Below are positions 1 to 8,129 of a DNA stretch of 50,116 bases, in pieces (position 1 is the stretch's first letter; each line of letters starts with the position of its first letter). A program made the position numbers and the translations under genes. The stretch spans positions 87,157 through 137,272 of the forward strand of contig DBDE01000001.1 in assembly GCA_002293425.1 (NCBI GenBank). Reading direction: 5' to 3'. Below the pieces are notes generated by a model. The model was given only the letters and a program-made list of their open reading frames with translations. It searched no databases and was not told the DNA's origin. This DNA comes from Alistipes sp. UBA940 (GTDB taxonomy: Bacteria > Bacteroidota > Bacteroidia > Bacteroidales > Rikenellaceae).

Positions 1-737
1 TGGACGCGAGCGGGCTGCTGAAATTGATCTTTCCGGAGCTCGCCGCACTCAAAGGGGTCGAAAAACGCGGTGCCAACGCCCACAAGGACAACTTCATACA
101 CACGCTCAAAGTGTTGGACAACGTAGCGATGAAATCCTCCGACCTGTGGCTTCGCTGGGCTGCTCTGCTGCACGATGTCGGTAAACCCGCAACCAAATCC
201 TACGACCCGCGCACGGGGTGGACTTTCCACCATCATGAAGTGGTGGGCAGCAAGATGGTGACGAAGATTTTCCGCCGGCTGCGGCTGCCGTTGGACGCGC
301 CCGCCAAGTTCGTGCAAAAGCTCGTGTTCCTGCACCTTCGCCCCATCGTTCTGAGCGAGGACGAGGTGACCGACAGCGCGGTGAGGCGGTTGCTTTTCGA
401 GGCTGGCGACGATGTGGAGGCGTTGATGACCCTTTGCGAGGCCGACATAACCAGTGCGAACGATGCTAAGGTGCGGCGTTATCTGGCCAATTTTGCTCTC
501 GTGAGGCGCAAGATGGTGGAGATAGAAGAGAAGGACAGGGTGCGCAATTTCCAGCCGCCGATCACGGGCGATATTATAATGAACACATACAACATACCTC
601 CCTCGGGCGTGGTGGGCGAGATCAAGGAGGTGATAAAGAATGCCATCCTCGACGGCGCGATCCCCAACGACTACGACGCCGCGTTCGCACTGATGGAAAA
701 ACTTGCTAAAGAAAAAGGACTATGTACAAATCGATAA
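1..737 (+). CDS. cca: CCA-adding tRNA nucleotidyltransferase, C-terminal part (5' end outside window)
   Basis: The reading frame is already open at base 3 and runs to TAA at 735-737; the first available start (TTG at 24) lies inside the conserved text, so the gene is cut by the window edge. The visible part has the lead-in LLKLIFPELAALKGVE and then an HD domain with ALLHDVGKP and HHHEVVG, typical of Bacteroidota CCA-adding enzymes, which add or repair the 3' CCA of tRNAs. The nucleotidyltransferase head is not visible, so a related poly(A)-polymerase-type assignment cannot be fully excluded. Its last 16 bases overlap pyrD, implying coupled translation. Confidence 0.85.
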   Translation, partial: DASGLLKLIFPELAALKGVEKRGANAHKDNFIHTLKVLDNVAMKSSDLWLRWAALLHDVGKPATKSYDPRTGWTFHHHEVVGSKMVTKIFRRLRLPLDAPAKFVQKLVFLHLRPIVLSEDEVTDSAVRRLLFEAGDDVEALMTLCEADITSANDAKVRRYLANFALVRRKMVEIEEKDRVRNFQPPITGDIIMNTYNIPPSGVVGEIKEVIKNAILDGAIPNDYDAAFALMEKLAKEKGLCTNR

Positions 738-1756
738 TCCGACCCATTTTGTTTCGGTTCAATGCCGAGTGGGTACATCGTGTGACGGTTGCAATGCTGC
801 GGGTGGCGGGCAGTGTGCCCGGGTTGAAGCAGATTCTCAGAGCTATCTTCACGCTCGACGACCCGCGGCTCGAACGCCAGGTGCTGGGACTGCGCTTCCC
901 CAATCCGGTGGGTATGGCGGCGGGGTTCGACAAGGATGCGCGGGTCTATCGGCAGTTGAGCGTCATCGGGTTAGGCTTTGTGGAGGTGGGCACGGTCACG
1001 CCGCTCGGTCAGCGGGGTAATCCGCGGCCGCGGCTCTTTCGTTTGCCCTCCGACAGGGCGTTGATCAACCGAATGGGCTTCAACAACGGCGGCGTGGAAG
1101 CTATGGCCGACAATCTGCGGGGGCGCAATGGCGGTGTTCTGGGCATCAATATCGGCAAGAATACCGACACCAACACCCACGACGCGCCGGCCGACTATCT
1201 GAAAGTTTTTCGGCGGCTGTACGAGTTCGGCGACTATTTTGTGGTCAATGTGAGCTGTCCCAATGTTGCGGGGTTGACGGCGATGCAGAACGACGAGAGC
1301 CTGCGGGCCATTGTTGCGCCGTTGTTGGAGTTTCGCCACGGGCAGGAGGAGTACCGGCCGGTGCTGGTGAAGATCTCGCCCGATTTGACATTCGAGCAGA
1401 TCGACGGGGTTATAAGTGTGGTGACGGAGCTGGGTGTGGACGGCATTGTGGCGACCAATACCACCACTTCGCGTGCCGGTTTGCGCACTTCGGAGCGGCG
1501 TGTGGAGGCGATAGGCAGGGGCGGGCTCAGCGGACGGCCGTTGACGGAGCGGTCGTTGGAGGTGATCCGATATGTTCGGGCGAAGATGGGCGCGGGCTAT
1601 CCGGTGATCGGCACGGGCGGTGTGATGACGACCCACGATGCGCTGGCGATGCTCGATGCGGGAGCCGACCTGGTGCAGGTCTACACGGGGCTGGTGTATA
1701 ACGGCCCGGGGTTTGCGAAAAAGATTTGCCGCGAACTTCTTGCCCGTGAGGAATAA
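722..1756 (+). CDS. pyrD: Dihydroorotate dehydrogenase (quinone type, class 2)
   Basis: Oxidises dihydroorotate to orotate in pyrimidine synthesis, normally at the inner membrane with a quinone acceptor. The 344 residues include an amphipathic class 2 N-terminus (about residues 1-40), the FMN/substrate segment NRMGFNN, VNVSCPN, GRGGLSGRPL, and the phosphate-binding end VIGTGGV plus DLVQVYTGLVY. Class 2 enzymes usually have Ser as the catalytic base in the NxSSPN loop; here the aligned residue is Cys179, the class 1 choice. The ATG at 722 overlaps the end of cca. A tRNA promoter follows directly after the stop. Confidence 0.93.
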   Translation: MYKSIIRPILFRFNAEWVHRVTVAMLRVAGSVPGLKQILRAIFTLDDPRLERQVLGLRFPNPVGMAAGFDKDARVYRQLSVIGLGFVEVGTVTPLGQRGNPRPRLFRLPSDRALINRMGFNNGGVEAMADNLRGRNGGVLGINIGKNTDTNTHDAPADYLKVFRRLYEFGDYFVVNVSCPNVAGLTAMQNDESLRAIVAPLLEFRHGQEEYRPVLVKISPDLTFEQIDGVISVVTELGVDGIVATNTTTSRAGLRTSERRVEAIGRGGLSGRPLTERSLEVIRYVRAKMGAGYPVIGTGGVMTTHDALAMLDAGADLVQVYTGLVYNGPGFAKKICRELLAREE

Positions 1757-1761
1757 TTTAC

Positions 1762-1769
1762 TACCTTTG
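1762..1769 (+). promoter_or_regulatory. Promoter -7 box (TACCTTTG) for tRNA-Cys
   Basis: Exact match to the Bacteroidota -7 consensus TAnnTTTG, 14 bases before the first base of the tRNA-Cys gene and just after the pyrD stop codon. Confidence 0.75.
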
Positions 1770-1783
1770 CACTCTCGATTTTC

Positions 1784-1854
1784 GGTGCGATGGCCGAGTG
1801 GCTAGGCTCAGCTCTGCAAAAGCTGCTACAGCGGTTCGAATCCGCTTCGCACCT
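1784..1854 (+). tRNA. tRNA-Cys (anticodon GCA)
   Basis: A full cloverleaf can be drawn: acceptor GGTGCGA/TCGCACC, D-arm GCC/GGC, anticodon stem CAGCT/AGCTG with loop CTGCAAA (anticodon GCA), and T-arm AGCGG/CCGCT with loop TTCGAAT. The discriminator base is T1854. CCA is not encoded. The last base is also the final stop-codon base of the converging gene on the other strand. Confidence 0.95.
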
Positions 1855-2639
1855 CATTCGAAGACGAACGCGAAGGTTGCGGGGTTCATTTTGGCTTTGA
1901 TCTTGTGTTTGCGCTGTTTGACGATGTTGGTCTCGGTCGAACCGAAGCACAACGCCCGCGCAAAAGTGGACAGTCCCGCCAACGACAGGCAGCAAAAATT
2001 CACATCGCCGACCGTCAGAGCGGGGAAATCGTGCCGCAATCGTTCGCGAAAACCCGCAAAAACCCGTTTCAACTCGCCATTCAGCACCTCCTGACGCGCC
2101 AGCGACAATACTTTCGCCTCGCGCCCCCGTTCGCCCTGCGAAGCCAGCGCGACAATCTCCGAATATATCTCCGTGCGCCGAAAAGCCTCCGCCTCGGCCC
2201 GAAACTGCTCATACTCCGCCATCTTCACACGCGGCTTGGTGCGGACCCGATGGCGCAACAAAAACGCGCCTAACCCCAATAACAAAACCCCGCAAATAAC
2301 GCCGATAATGGTGTTGTGCCGCCGATTGACCTGCGCCACGGCGCGCTCGACCGACTGCCGCGTGATCTCGGCGTGATACTTTTCGAGCCACGGCCGAGCC
2401 GCATCCCAATTGCCCAACTCCATCTCCAGCGCATTCAAATAGAGGAACGACTCCGCCCGAACCTCGCTATCCGCCGACGCCGCGCTCACCAGCAACCGCT
2501 CACGGGCCTGCTCATAATGCTCGGCCTCATAAAGTCGCAACCCCTCCACCAAAGCAACAGAGTCGGCCGGCGGAACCGCCGACAAAACCATCGACAGCCC
2601 CGCAAAAACCGACAAAAAAACAATCAACCAACCCTTCAT
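1854..2639 (-). CDS. Membrane-anchored TPR-like protein with C-terminal LuxR-like helix-turn-helix
   Basis: 261 residues. A signal peptide or anchor (about 1-25) is followed by a short helical TPR-like region with alternating LY/YL helices (about 30-95), one transmembrane segment (about 110-127, IIGVICGVLLLGLGAFLL), a basic coiled stretch, and a C-terminal domain LTVGDVNFCCLSLAGLS ending in a basic helix. That layout matches Bacteroidota one-component regulators with periplasmic TPRs and a cytoplasmic LuxR/GerE-like domain; the HTH is degenerate, so DNA binding is inferred. Its ATG overlaps the stop of the upstream DUF2807 gene (ATGA), so the two are co-translated. The stop touches tRNA-Cys. 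Confidence 0.65.
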   Translation of the reverse strand: MKGWLIVFLSVFAGLSMVLSAVPPADSVALVEGLRLYEAEHYEQARERLLVSAASADSEVRAESFLYLNALEMELGNWDAARPWLEKYHAEITRQSVERAVAQVNRRHNTIIGVICGVLLLGLGAFLLRHRVRTKPRVKMAEYEQFRAEAEAFRRTEIYSEIVALASQGERGREAKVLSLARQEVLNGELKRVFAGFRERLRHDFPALTVGDVNFCCLSLAGLSTFARALCFGSTETNIVKQRKHKIKAKMNPATFAFVFE

Positions 2640-3547
2640 TCCGCCTTCCCAACAGTCGAACTACTAACAGAACTAATATCAACCTTCCCAACAGTCGAAC
2701 GACTAACCACAGACTTACTATCCGCCTTCTCAACAGTCGAGCTAACCACAGACTTAATATCCACTTTCGGCTCGCCATAATAGTAAACATTCGACATACC
2801 CACAGCGCTTACCGACAACTCGTCCGAAACCTTAACCCGAGCATTCGACACCCCGTCAACACTCAACGTCATATCCTCCACCGCAAAATCCTCGCCCATA
2901 AACCAACTTACCCCGGCAACCGAAACCTCGCTCCGGCGACTGCTCCCCTCGATCTCAACCTTGCTCGTACCCGCAACAGCAATCTTGGAATAACCCACAC
3001 CCTTGGCGTCAACATCGACCTTAGACGCACCCGCAATCATCAAAATCAACGACTCCACACCATCGACCCGCAAATCTATACTCGACGCACCACTCGTCTG
3101 AAACTTCACATTCTTCGACCCCGACAAATCCAGATCATCCACCTTAGAAGCACCCGCAATCATAACATCCACGCTCGGCGAAGCAAAAACATCGTTCGAC
3201 TCAAGCAACGACGCACCCGACAACCTCACCGTCTGCAACTGGGGCAAATAAATCGCCACCATCAACACATCCTTGCGACCCTGATTGGCCCGTCGCCAAA
3301 CCTGGTCCGGCACATCGTCCAAATCGACCCGAACCACCCCGTCCGACTTGCGATCGAGCCTGATGTACTGCGAAAGTTCGCTCGGCGCAACAACGACCTT
3401 AGTGGCCGCGCTCTTAACCAACACCACCTTAATAGGTCCCGTAGTCTCCACCCCCGTGATCGTCTCGCCCGCGAAATGGGTGGTCTGCGCACTCGCGGCA
3501 AAGAGTGTCATAGCTGCCAAAAGTGTTGCAAAAATAATTTTTTTCAT
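2636..3547 (-). CDS. Secreted DUF2807 (head GIN domain) protein with repetitive tail
   Basis: 303 residues with a clear signal peptide (MKKIIFATLLAAMTLFAASA). The body has regular beta-helix-like repeats such as VRLSGASLLES, VMIAGASKVD and LMIAGASKVDVDAKG, characteristic of the DUF2807 'head GIN' family, found in exported or surface proteins of unknown function. The last 45 residues are low complexity: three variants of SSTVGKA/E joined by KSVVS or DISSV stretches, encoded by a 39-42 bp imperfect tandem repeat. A TACCTTTG promoter lies 29 bases before the ATG. It overlaps the regulator gene downstream by 4 bases, suggesting one envelope-sensing pair. Confidence 0.8.
   Translation of the reverse strand: MKKIIFATLLAAMTLFAASAQTTHFAGETITGVETTGPIKVVLVKSAATKVVVAPSELSQYIRLDRKSDGVVRVDLDDVPDQVWRRANQGRKDVLMVAIYLPQLQTVRLSGASLLESNDVFASPSVDVMIAGASKVDDLDLSGSKNVKFQTSGASSIDLRVDGVESLILMIAGASKVDVDAKGVGYSKIAVAGTSKVEIEGSSRRSEVSVAGVSWFMGEDFAVEDMTLSVDGVSNARVKVSDELSVSAVGMSNVYYYGEPKVDIKSVVSSTVEKADSKSVVSRSTVGKVDISSVSSSTVGKAE
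2641..2765 (-). repeat. Imperfect 39-42 bp tandem repeat encoding the tail of the DUF2807 protein
   Basis: Three copies of a block beginning CTTCCCAACAGTCGA (plus-strand reading), near 2645, 2684 and 2726, the third with one change. They are spaced 39 and 42 bases, multiples of three, so the frame is kept. Confidence 0.75.
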
Positions 3548-3575
3548 AGCTTTAAAATTTTTTGGTTTACGAGGG

Positions 3576-3583
3576 CAAAGGTA
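3576..3583 (-). promoter_or_regulatory. Promoter -7 box (TACCTTTG) for the DUF2807 operon
   Basis: Exact TAnnTTTG match on the minus strand, 29 bases upstream of the ATG at 3547. Confidence 0.7.
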
Positions 3584-3639
3584 CTCTGCCCTGCCCTACT
3601 CCTCCAAATTTTCGCGGTTAGGAGACCGGTTATAATCAA

Positions 3640-3667
3640 TTACGAGTTACGAATTACGAATTATTAA
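3640..3667. repeat. Heptamer array 1 (TTACGAR units)
   Basis: Units TTACGAG, TTACGAA, TTACGAA and a decayed TTATTAA run with an exact 7-base period in the space between the DUF2807 gene and tRNA-Thr. The same unit in inverse orientation forms the array at 38685-38712. Confidence 0.75.
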
Positions 3668-3678
3668 AATTTATTTTC

Positions 3679-3686
3679 TATCTTTG
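3679..3686 (+). promoter_or_regulatory. Promoter -7 box (TATCTTTG) for tRNA-Thr
   Basis: Exact -7 consensus, 22 bases upstream of the tRNA-Thr gene. Confidence 0.75.
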
Positions 3687-3708
3687 CACCCGGTTTTAAG
3701 GATTTGTT

Positions 3709-3780
<72 letters not shown>

Positions 3781-3870
3781 CCGAGTGTCGGGCGAATGGC
3801 GGCTTGCCGTCAAACGAACCCGACCGAGGGGCGCACGAGGATTCGCAGAATCCTCCCCAAACAGCTCCGA
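3781..3870 (+). repeat. Structured spacer with a partial copy of the tRNA-Thr 3' end
   Basis: Two hairpins follow the tRNA: GTCGGG/CCCGAC enclosing a GC stem (3787-3824), then GAGGATTC-GCA-GAATCCTC (3837-3855). From 3849 the text repeats the end of the tRNA gene (AATCCTC, 2-3 changed bases, then AAACAGCTCCGA), with a third short AAACAGCTC at 3874-3882. It could be a scar of a tRNA-targeted insertion or a diverged member of the two-hairpin family seen elsewhere in the window. Confidence 0.5.
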
Positions 3871-3885
3871 TGTAAACAGCTCAAA

Positions 3886-3916
3886 AAAATGGCGCGCAAT
3901 ACCTGCGCGCCATTTT
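3886..3916. terminator. Bidirectional terminator between tRNA-Thr and gdhA
   Basis: A 13-bp perfect stem, AAAATGGCGCGCA/TGCGCGCCATTTT, with a 5-base loop. It is flanked by A-rich sequence on one side and T-rich on the other, and sits directly against the gdhA stop codon. Confidence 0.85.
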
Positions 3917-5251
3917 CTATATAACCCCCTGCTCGACCATACTTCGGGCGACCTTCATAAATCCGGCGATGTTGGCTCCCTTCATATAGTTGATGTAGCC
4001 CCCTTCGCGCCCATATTCGAGACACGCGGCGTGGATCGAATCCATAATTTGGTGCAATTTGGCGTCCACTTCTTCGGCTGTCCAGTTGAGCTTTTGCGAA
4101 TTTTGGCTCATCTCCAGCCCCGAGGTGGCAACCCCGCCTGCATTTACCGCTTTACCGGGCCCGTACGCGATTTTCGCGTGGATAAAGGCGTCGATGGCTT
4201 CGGGCGTGCAACCCATATTGGAGACCTCGGCCACGACCTTTACTCCGTTGGCTATCAGCGTTTTAGCATCCTCGCCGCCCAGCTCGTTCTGCGTGGCGCA
4301 CGGCATTGCTATGTCGACCTTTTGCTCCCACGGTTTTTTGGCGGCAAAGAATTTCGAACCGGCAAAACGCTTGGCATAAGGCTCCACGACGTCGTTGTTC
4401 GATGCGCGCAATTCCAGCATATAGGCAATCTTGTCGGCATCCAAACCTGCGGGGTCATAAATGTAGCCGTCGGGGCCGGAGATGGTGACGACCTTTGCGC
4501 CCAGCTCGGTCGCCTTCGAAGCGGCACCCCACGCCACGTTGCCGAAGCCCGAGATGGCCACGGTTTTGCCCTTCAAACTGTCGCCCGCATCCTTCAACAT
4601 ATTGACCAGAAAGTAAACCGCGCCATAGCCCGTCGCTTCGGGACGAATGAGCGAACCGCCGTAGGTCATCCCTTTGCCGGTAAAGACGCCGGTGTTTTCC
4701 TGCGCCAGCTTGCGGTACATTCCGTACATAAAGCCGATTTCGCGCGCGCCTGTGCCTATGTCGCCCGCCGGAACGTCGGTTTCGGGGCCGATGTGACGCC
4801 ACAGCTCGAGCATAAACGCCTGGCAGAACCTCATCACTTCTGCGTCCGATTTGCCTTTCGGGTTGAAGTCGGATCCCCCTTTCGCCCCGCCCATAGGCAG
4901 TGTGGTGAGCGAGTTTTTGAAGGTTTGCTCGAATCCCAGAAATTTAAGGATGGACAGATTCACCGACGGGTGGAACCTGATGCCGCCTTTGTACGGGCCG
5001 ATGGCGTTGTTGTACTGCACCCTGTACCCGAGGTTGACCTGCGGCACGCCGTTGTCGTCCACCCACGTAACTTTGAATGTAAAGATGCGGTCGGGTTCGA
5101 CGATGCGTTCGGCGATGCGGTGGTTTTCGAATTCGGGGTGTTTGTTGTATTCCTCTTCTACCGTCACGAGAACTTCTTTCACGGCTTGCAGGTACTCGGG
5201 TTCGCCTGCGTGTTTGGCCTCGATCTCGGCCATCAGTTTGTCGACTTTCAT
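3917..5251 (-). CDS. gdhA: NADP-type glutamate dehydrogenase
   Basis: Interconverts 2-oxoglutarate plus ammonia and glutamate in the cytoplasm. At 444 residues it has the normal length of the hexameric bacterial family. Visible marks are GPYKGGIRFHPSVN, the catalytic-lysine segment PMGGAKGGSDF, VPAGDIGTGAREIG, and the Rossmann segment VAISGFGNVAWGA. NADP preference is inferred from similarity to Bacteroidales GdhA, not from a decisive residue. It has its own promoter (TAACTTTG at 5286-5293) and terminator. Together with glnN in this window it covers both routes of ammonia assimilation. Confidence 0.95.
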   Translation of the reverse strand: MKVDKLMAEIEAKHAGEPEYLQAVKEVLVTVEEEYNKHPEFENHRIAERIVEPDRIFTFKVTWVDDNGVPQVNLGYRVQYNNAIGPYKGGIRFHPSVNLSILKFLGFEQTFKNSLTTLPMGGAKGGSDFNPKGKSDAEVMRFCQAFMLELWRHIGPETDVPAGDIGTGAREIGFMYGMYRKLAQENTGVFTGKGMTYGGSLIRPEATGYGAVYFLVNMLKDAGDSLKGKTVAISGFGNVAWGAASKATELGAKVVTISGPDGYIYDPAGLDADKIAYMLELRASNNDVVEPYAKRFAGSKFFAAKKPWEQKVDIAMPCATQNELGGEDAKTLIANGVKVVAEVSNMGCTPEAIDAFIHAKIAYGPGKAVNAGGVATSGLEMSQNSQKLNWTAEEVDAKLHQIMDSIHAACLEYGREGGYINYMKGANIAGFMKVARSMVEQGVI

Positions 5252-5285
5252 AATGTTTATTTTAGGTTATTGATTTTTAAGTCTC

Positions 5286-5293
5286 CAAAGTTA
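5286..5293 (-). promoter_or_regulatory. Promoter -7 box (TAACTTTG) for gdhA
   Basis: Exact TAnnTTTG on the minus strand, 34 bases before the gdhA ATG. It is back to back with the promoter of the divergent gene. Confidence 0.7.
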
Positions 5294-5305
5294 CAAAAAA
5301 TTTCT

Positions 5306-5313
5306 TATCTTCG
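5306..5313 (+). promoter_or_regulatory. Promoter -7 box variant (TATCTTCG) for the acetyltransferase-gcvT operon
   Basis: One mismatch to TAnnTTTG. Only four bases separate it from the ATG at 5318, so transcription should start at or next to the start codon. Confidence 0.6.
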
Positions 5314-5317
5314 CGTT

Positions 5318-6532
5318 ATGGAAAATTTTTCTCTCGAACGGGTGGATTCTTCGGAGCAGGCGAAGGAATTTTTGGAGCTGCCCAAAACCTTGTATAAAGA
5401 CAATCGATTTTGGGTTTGCCCGCTGGACAGCGATGTGAAGGGTGTTTTCGACCGCTCTAAGAACAAAAAGTTCCAGGCGGGCGATGCTGTGCGGTGGATC
5501 GTTCGCGACTCGGCGGGCAAGACCGTGGGTCGGGTTGCGGCGTTTTACAATCGCGAGGATGCCGCCACGGAGGATATTCCGGTCGGAGGCGTGGGCTTTT
5601 TCGAGTCTGTCGACAATCAGCAGGTGGCCGATTTGCTGTTCGATGCGGCAAGGGTGTGGTTGGTCGAGAATGGAATGGAGGCGATGGAGGGGCCGGTCAA
5701 TTTCGGGTCGAGAGATGCTTGGTGGGGGCTTTTGACGGAGGGGTTCGAGTTTCAGCCGCTGTATGCCAACCCCTACAATCCGCCCTATTATGTGCGGTTG
5801 TTCGAGGGCTATGGGTGGCAGAACTATTTCAATCAGTACACCTATTCGCGGCCGTTGAAGGCGGGAGTGCTCAACAGCTCGGTGTATGAGCGGTCGAGGA
5901 GGCTGAACGAGTCGCCAGGGTACAGGTTCGAGCATATCCGGCTCAAGGATTTGGAGCAGGTGGCGGACGATTTTTTGCTGGTTTACAACAAGGCGTGGGC
6001 GTTCCATTCGGGTCTCAAGCCGATGGAAAGGGAGGATGCGCAGAAGCTTATGCGCGTTTTGAGGCCTGTTATCGACGAGCGGCTCATCTATTTCGCCTAT
6101 TTTAACGACGAGCCCATCGGGTTTTTCATTATGATCCCCGATTTGAATCGGGTTTTGGGGCGGTTTAACGGGCGGTTGAACCTTTTGAATAAGTTGCGGT
6201 TGTGGTTTTTGCTCAAAGTGCTGCATCGGGCGGACAGGATATTTGCCATCATTTTCGGTGTTGCGCCCGAGTTCCACGGCAAGGGCATCGAGAGCGGTAT
6301 GATACACGCTTTCGAGAGCGAGGTGGGGCGCGGAAGTTTGAGCCGTTATAAGAGCCTGGAGCTGGCCTGGGTGGGCGATTTCAATCCAATTATGATGCGG
6401 ATGGTTGAGAATTATGTTTGCGCCACCAAGCACAAGACCCACGTGACGTATCGCTATTTGTTCGACAGCACCGCCGAGTTTCGTCGTGCGCCGCGGATTA
6501 GGAGTAAAAAAAGGATAATTTTTAGTTTATGA
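5318..6532 (+). CDS. GNAT-superfamily-like protein
   Basis: 404 residues from the ATG at 5318; the frame stays open for 511 codons upstream, but that part is antisense to gdhA and precedes the promoter. It resembles the widespread Bacteroidales family annotated as GNAT-superfamily or hypothetical protein, with PVNFGSRDAWWGLLTEGF, YANPYNPPYY, YFAYFNDEPIGFFIMIPD (a GNAT-like beta4-beta5 strand) and GVAPEFHGKGIESGMI, which resembles the acetyl-CoA loop. The substrate is unknown. Its stop overlaps the gcvT ATG (ATGA), so the two are translationally coupled, but a role in glycine cleavage is only a neighbourhood guess. Confidence 0.75.
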   Translation: MENFSLERVDSSEQAKEFLELPKTLYKDNRFWVCPLDSDVKGVFDRSKNKKFQAGDAVRWIVRDSAGKTVGRVAAFYNREDAATEDIPVGGVGFFESVDNQQVADLLFDAARVWLVENGMEAMEGPVNFGSRDAWWGLLTEGFEFQPLYANPYNPPYYVRLFEGYGWQNYFNQYTYSRPLKAGVLNSSVYERSRRLNESPGYRFEHIRLKDLEQVADDFLLVYNKAWAFHSGLKPMEREDAQKLMRVLRPVIDERLIYFAYFNDEPIGFFIMIPDLNRVLGRFNGRLNLLNKLRLWFLLKVLHRADRIFAIIFGVAPEFHGKGIESGMIHAFESEVGRGSLSRYKSLELAWVGDFNPIMMRMVENYVCATKHKTHVTYRYLFDSTAEFRRAPRIRSKKRIIFSL

Positions 6533-7602
6533 AGACAACACCATTTACAAAATACCATATCGGGAACGGCGCGCGGATGGCCGAGTTCGCGGGGTACAAT
6601 ATGCCGATCGAGTTTACGGGCATCAACGACGAGCACCTTTGTGTGCGTGAGCGGGCGGGCGTGTTCGACGTCAGCCACATGGGCGAGATTTGGGTGAGGG
6701 GCGCGGGTGCCGAGGATTTTTTGCAGCGGGTGACCACCAACGACGTGAGCAAGTTGCGGGACGGCGGGGCGCAATATTCCGCTTTGCCCAATGCCGACGG
6801 GGGTTTGGTGGACGATATTTTGGTCTATAAGTTTGCCGACGATGCCTTTTTGCTGGTTGTCAATGCGTCGAATATTGCGAAGGATTGGGCCCATCTGAAC
6901 TCTTTCGACCACCCCGAGTGTACGTTGTATAACGCTTCGGACGAGATGTGCCAGTTGGCGGTCCAGGGTCCGCGGGCGATGGAGATAGTGCAGAAGATTT
7001 GTACGGTGCCGGTGGTCGAGTTGCCTTATTATACCTTTATTGAGACCGAGGTTGCGGGGATTGCCGACGCGATTCTCTCTGCGACGGGTTATACCGGTTC
7101 GGGCGGGTGCGAGATATATGTTCGCAACGAGGATGCCGACAGGTTGTGGGAGGCACTTTGGGCTGTCGGAAAAGAGGCGGGTTTGCAGAATATCGGCCTG
7201 GGGGCGCGCGATACGTTGCGGTTGGAGAAGGGCTTTTGTCTCTATGGCAACGACCTGGACGACGCCACCACCCCTCTCGAAGCGGGCTTGGGGTGGATAA
7301 CTAAGTTTACGAAGGATTTTGTGGGTAAAGATATTTTGGAGCGGCAGAAAGCCGACGGCCCGAAGCGTAAGCTTGTCGGTTTCAAGATGCTGGAGCGGGG
7401 CATCCCGCGCCACGGGTACGATATTGTTTCCGAAGGGAAAGTTATAGGCACTGTGACCTCCGGTACAATGTCGCCGGTGTTGAAAGAGGGCATCGGGATG
7501 GGATATGTGGCTTCGGAGTATGCGGCTGTGGGCACGCCTGTTGCTATTTCGATCCGCGACAAAGCCATCCCCGCCGCAGTCGTGAAGCTGCCGTTTGTTT
7601 AG
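6529..7602 (+). CDS. gcvT: Aminomethyltransferase (glycine cleavage T protein)
   Basis: Moves the methylene group from aminomethyl-lipoyl H protein to tetrahydrofolate, releasing ammonia. The 357-residue length is normal. Marks include EFAGYNMPIEF, GVFDVSHMGEIWVRG, the folate-site segment ATGYTGSGGCEIYV, GARDTLRLEKGFCLYGNDL and GTVTSGTMSPVLKEGIGMGYV. The start overlaps the preceding gene. No gcvH or gcvP lies nearby, so the system is split. The stop is 9 bases from the converging toxin gene with no terminator between. Confidence 0.95.
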   Translation: MKTTPFTKYHIGNGARMAEFAGYNMPIEFTGINDEHLCVRERAGVFDVSHMGEIWVRGAGAEDFLQRVTTNDVSKLRDGGAQYSALPNADGGLVDDILVYKFADDAFLLVVNASNIAKDWAHLNSFDHPECTLYNASDEMCQLAVQGPRAMEIVQKICTVPVVELPYYTFIETEVAGIADAILSATGYTGSGGCEIYVRNEDADRLWEALWAVGKEAGLQNIGLGARDTLRLEKGFCLYGNDLDDATTPLEAGLGWITKFTKDFVGKDILERQKADGPKRKLVGFKMLERGIPRHGYDIVSEGKVIGTVTSGTMSPVLKEGIGMGYVASEYAAVGTPVAISIRDKAIPAAVVKLPFV

Positions 7603-7611
7603 ATATTCTTT

Positions 7612-7920
7612 TTAAACATCCCACAACACGGTCCCGTGGGCCATATCGCGAATGACGATGCCGTCGCAGGCGATCTCGTATGCCACGACCCATTTTTTCT
7701 CGAAAGGACGGCATCGGTAACCCAGTTCGCGCCACCGTTTTGCCCGACACAGCGGCGAATCGTAATCGGCAGAGAACCCACCCATAAAGTCGATCAGTCG
7801 CGTGCAGTATTTGTCGGCCGCCTGTTCCGACAATTTAAGGTCATAGTGTAAATAATCGTGGATTTCAAGAACCTTATCCACCACGTTCTGCGAGATAACG
7901 ACCCTACGCATTTGTGCCAT
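7612..7920 (-). CDS. RelE/ParE-family toxin
   Basis: Up to 102 residues; starts at 7920 or 7911 (second in-frame ATG) are both possible. The pattern of an early helix, a YCTRLIDFM helix, a CRAKRWRELGYRCRPF strand region and YEIACDGIVIRDMAHG fits the ParE/RelE toxin fold of mRNA interferases or gyrase inhibitors; which activity applies cannot be told. The start overlaps the upstream small gene by 17 bases, the usual antitoxin-then-toxin order. Confidence 0.75.
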   Translation of the reverse strand: MAQMRRVVISQNVVDKVLEIHDYLHYDLKLSEQAADKYCTRLIDFMGGFSADYDSPLCRAKRWRELGYRCRPFEKKWVVAYEIACDGIVIRDMAHGTVLWDV

Positions 7921-8122
7921 AACCTTTTTTGATTGCCTCCCTCAGTCGTGTACCATATTCCTCCAACGTCACGGCTTTCCCGCTGTCGAGGAGCTGTTGG
8001 ACGGAGGTTTGCGATCCGTCGCCCGTGTCTTTATTGACTTTTGCGAACGGCAACGTTTCGATGTACTGCAACAGGCTTGCGGCTTGCGGCGAGTTGAGAT
8101 TTATTTCTATGTGTGCTGTCAT
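7904..8122 (-). CDS. Probable antitoxin of the RelE/ParE pair
   Basis: 72 residues, directly upstream of and overlapping the toxin gene. The N-terminal strand (HIEINLNSPQAASLLQYIETL) could form a dimer or DNA-binding part, and the C-terminal half (VQQLLDSGKAVTLEEYGTRLREAIKKGYG) looks like the helical tail that wraps a toxin. No named antitoxin family is recognised; the call rests on size, position and overlap. A consensus promoter ends seven bases before the ATG. Confidence 0.65.
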   Translation of the reverse strand: MTAHIEINLNSPQAASLLQYIETLPFAKVNKDTGDGSQTSVQQLLDSGKAVTLEEYGTRLREAIKKGYGTNA

Positions 8123-8129
8123 AATGAGA

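Noticed and set aside
3785..5317. Long open frame upstream of the acetyltransferase-like gene (511 codons)
   Set aside because: It is fully antisense to gdhA, has GdhA-shadow composition, and precedes the promoter at 5306. The gene starts at 5318.
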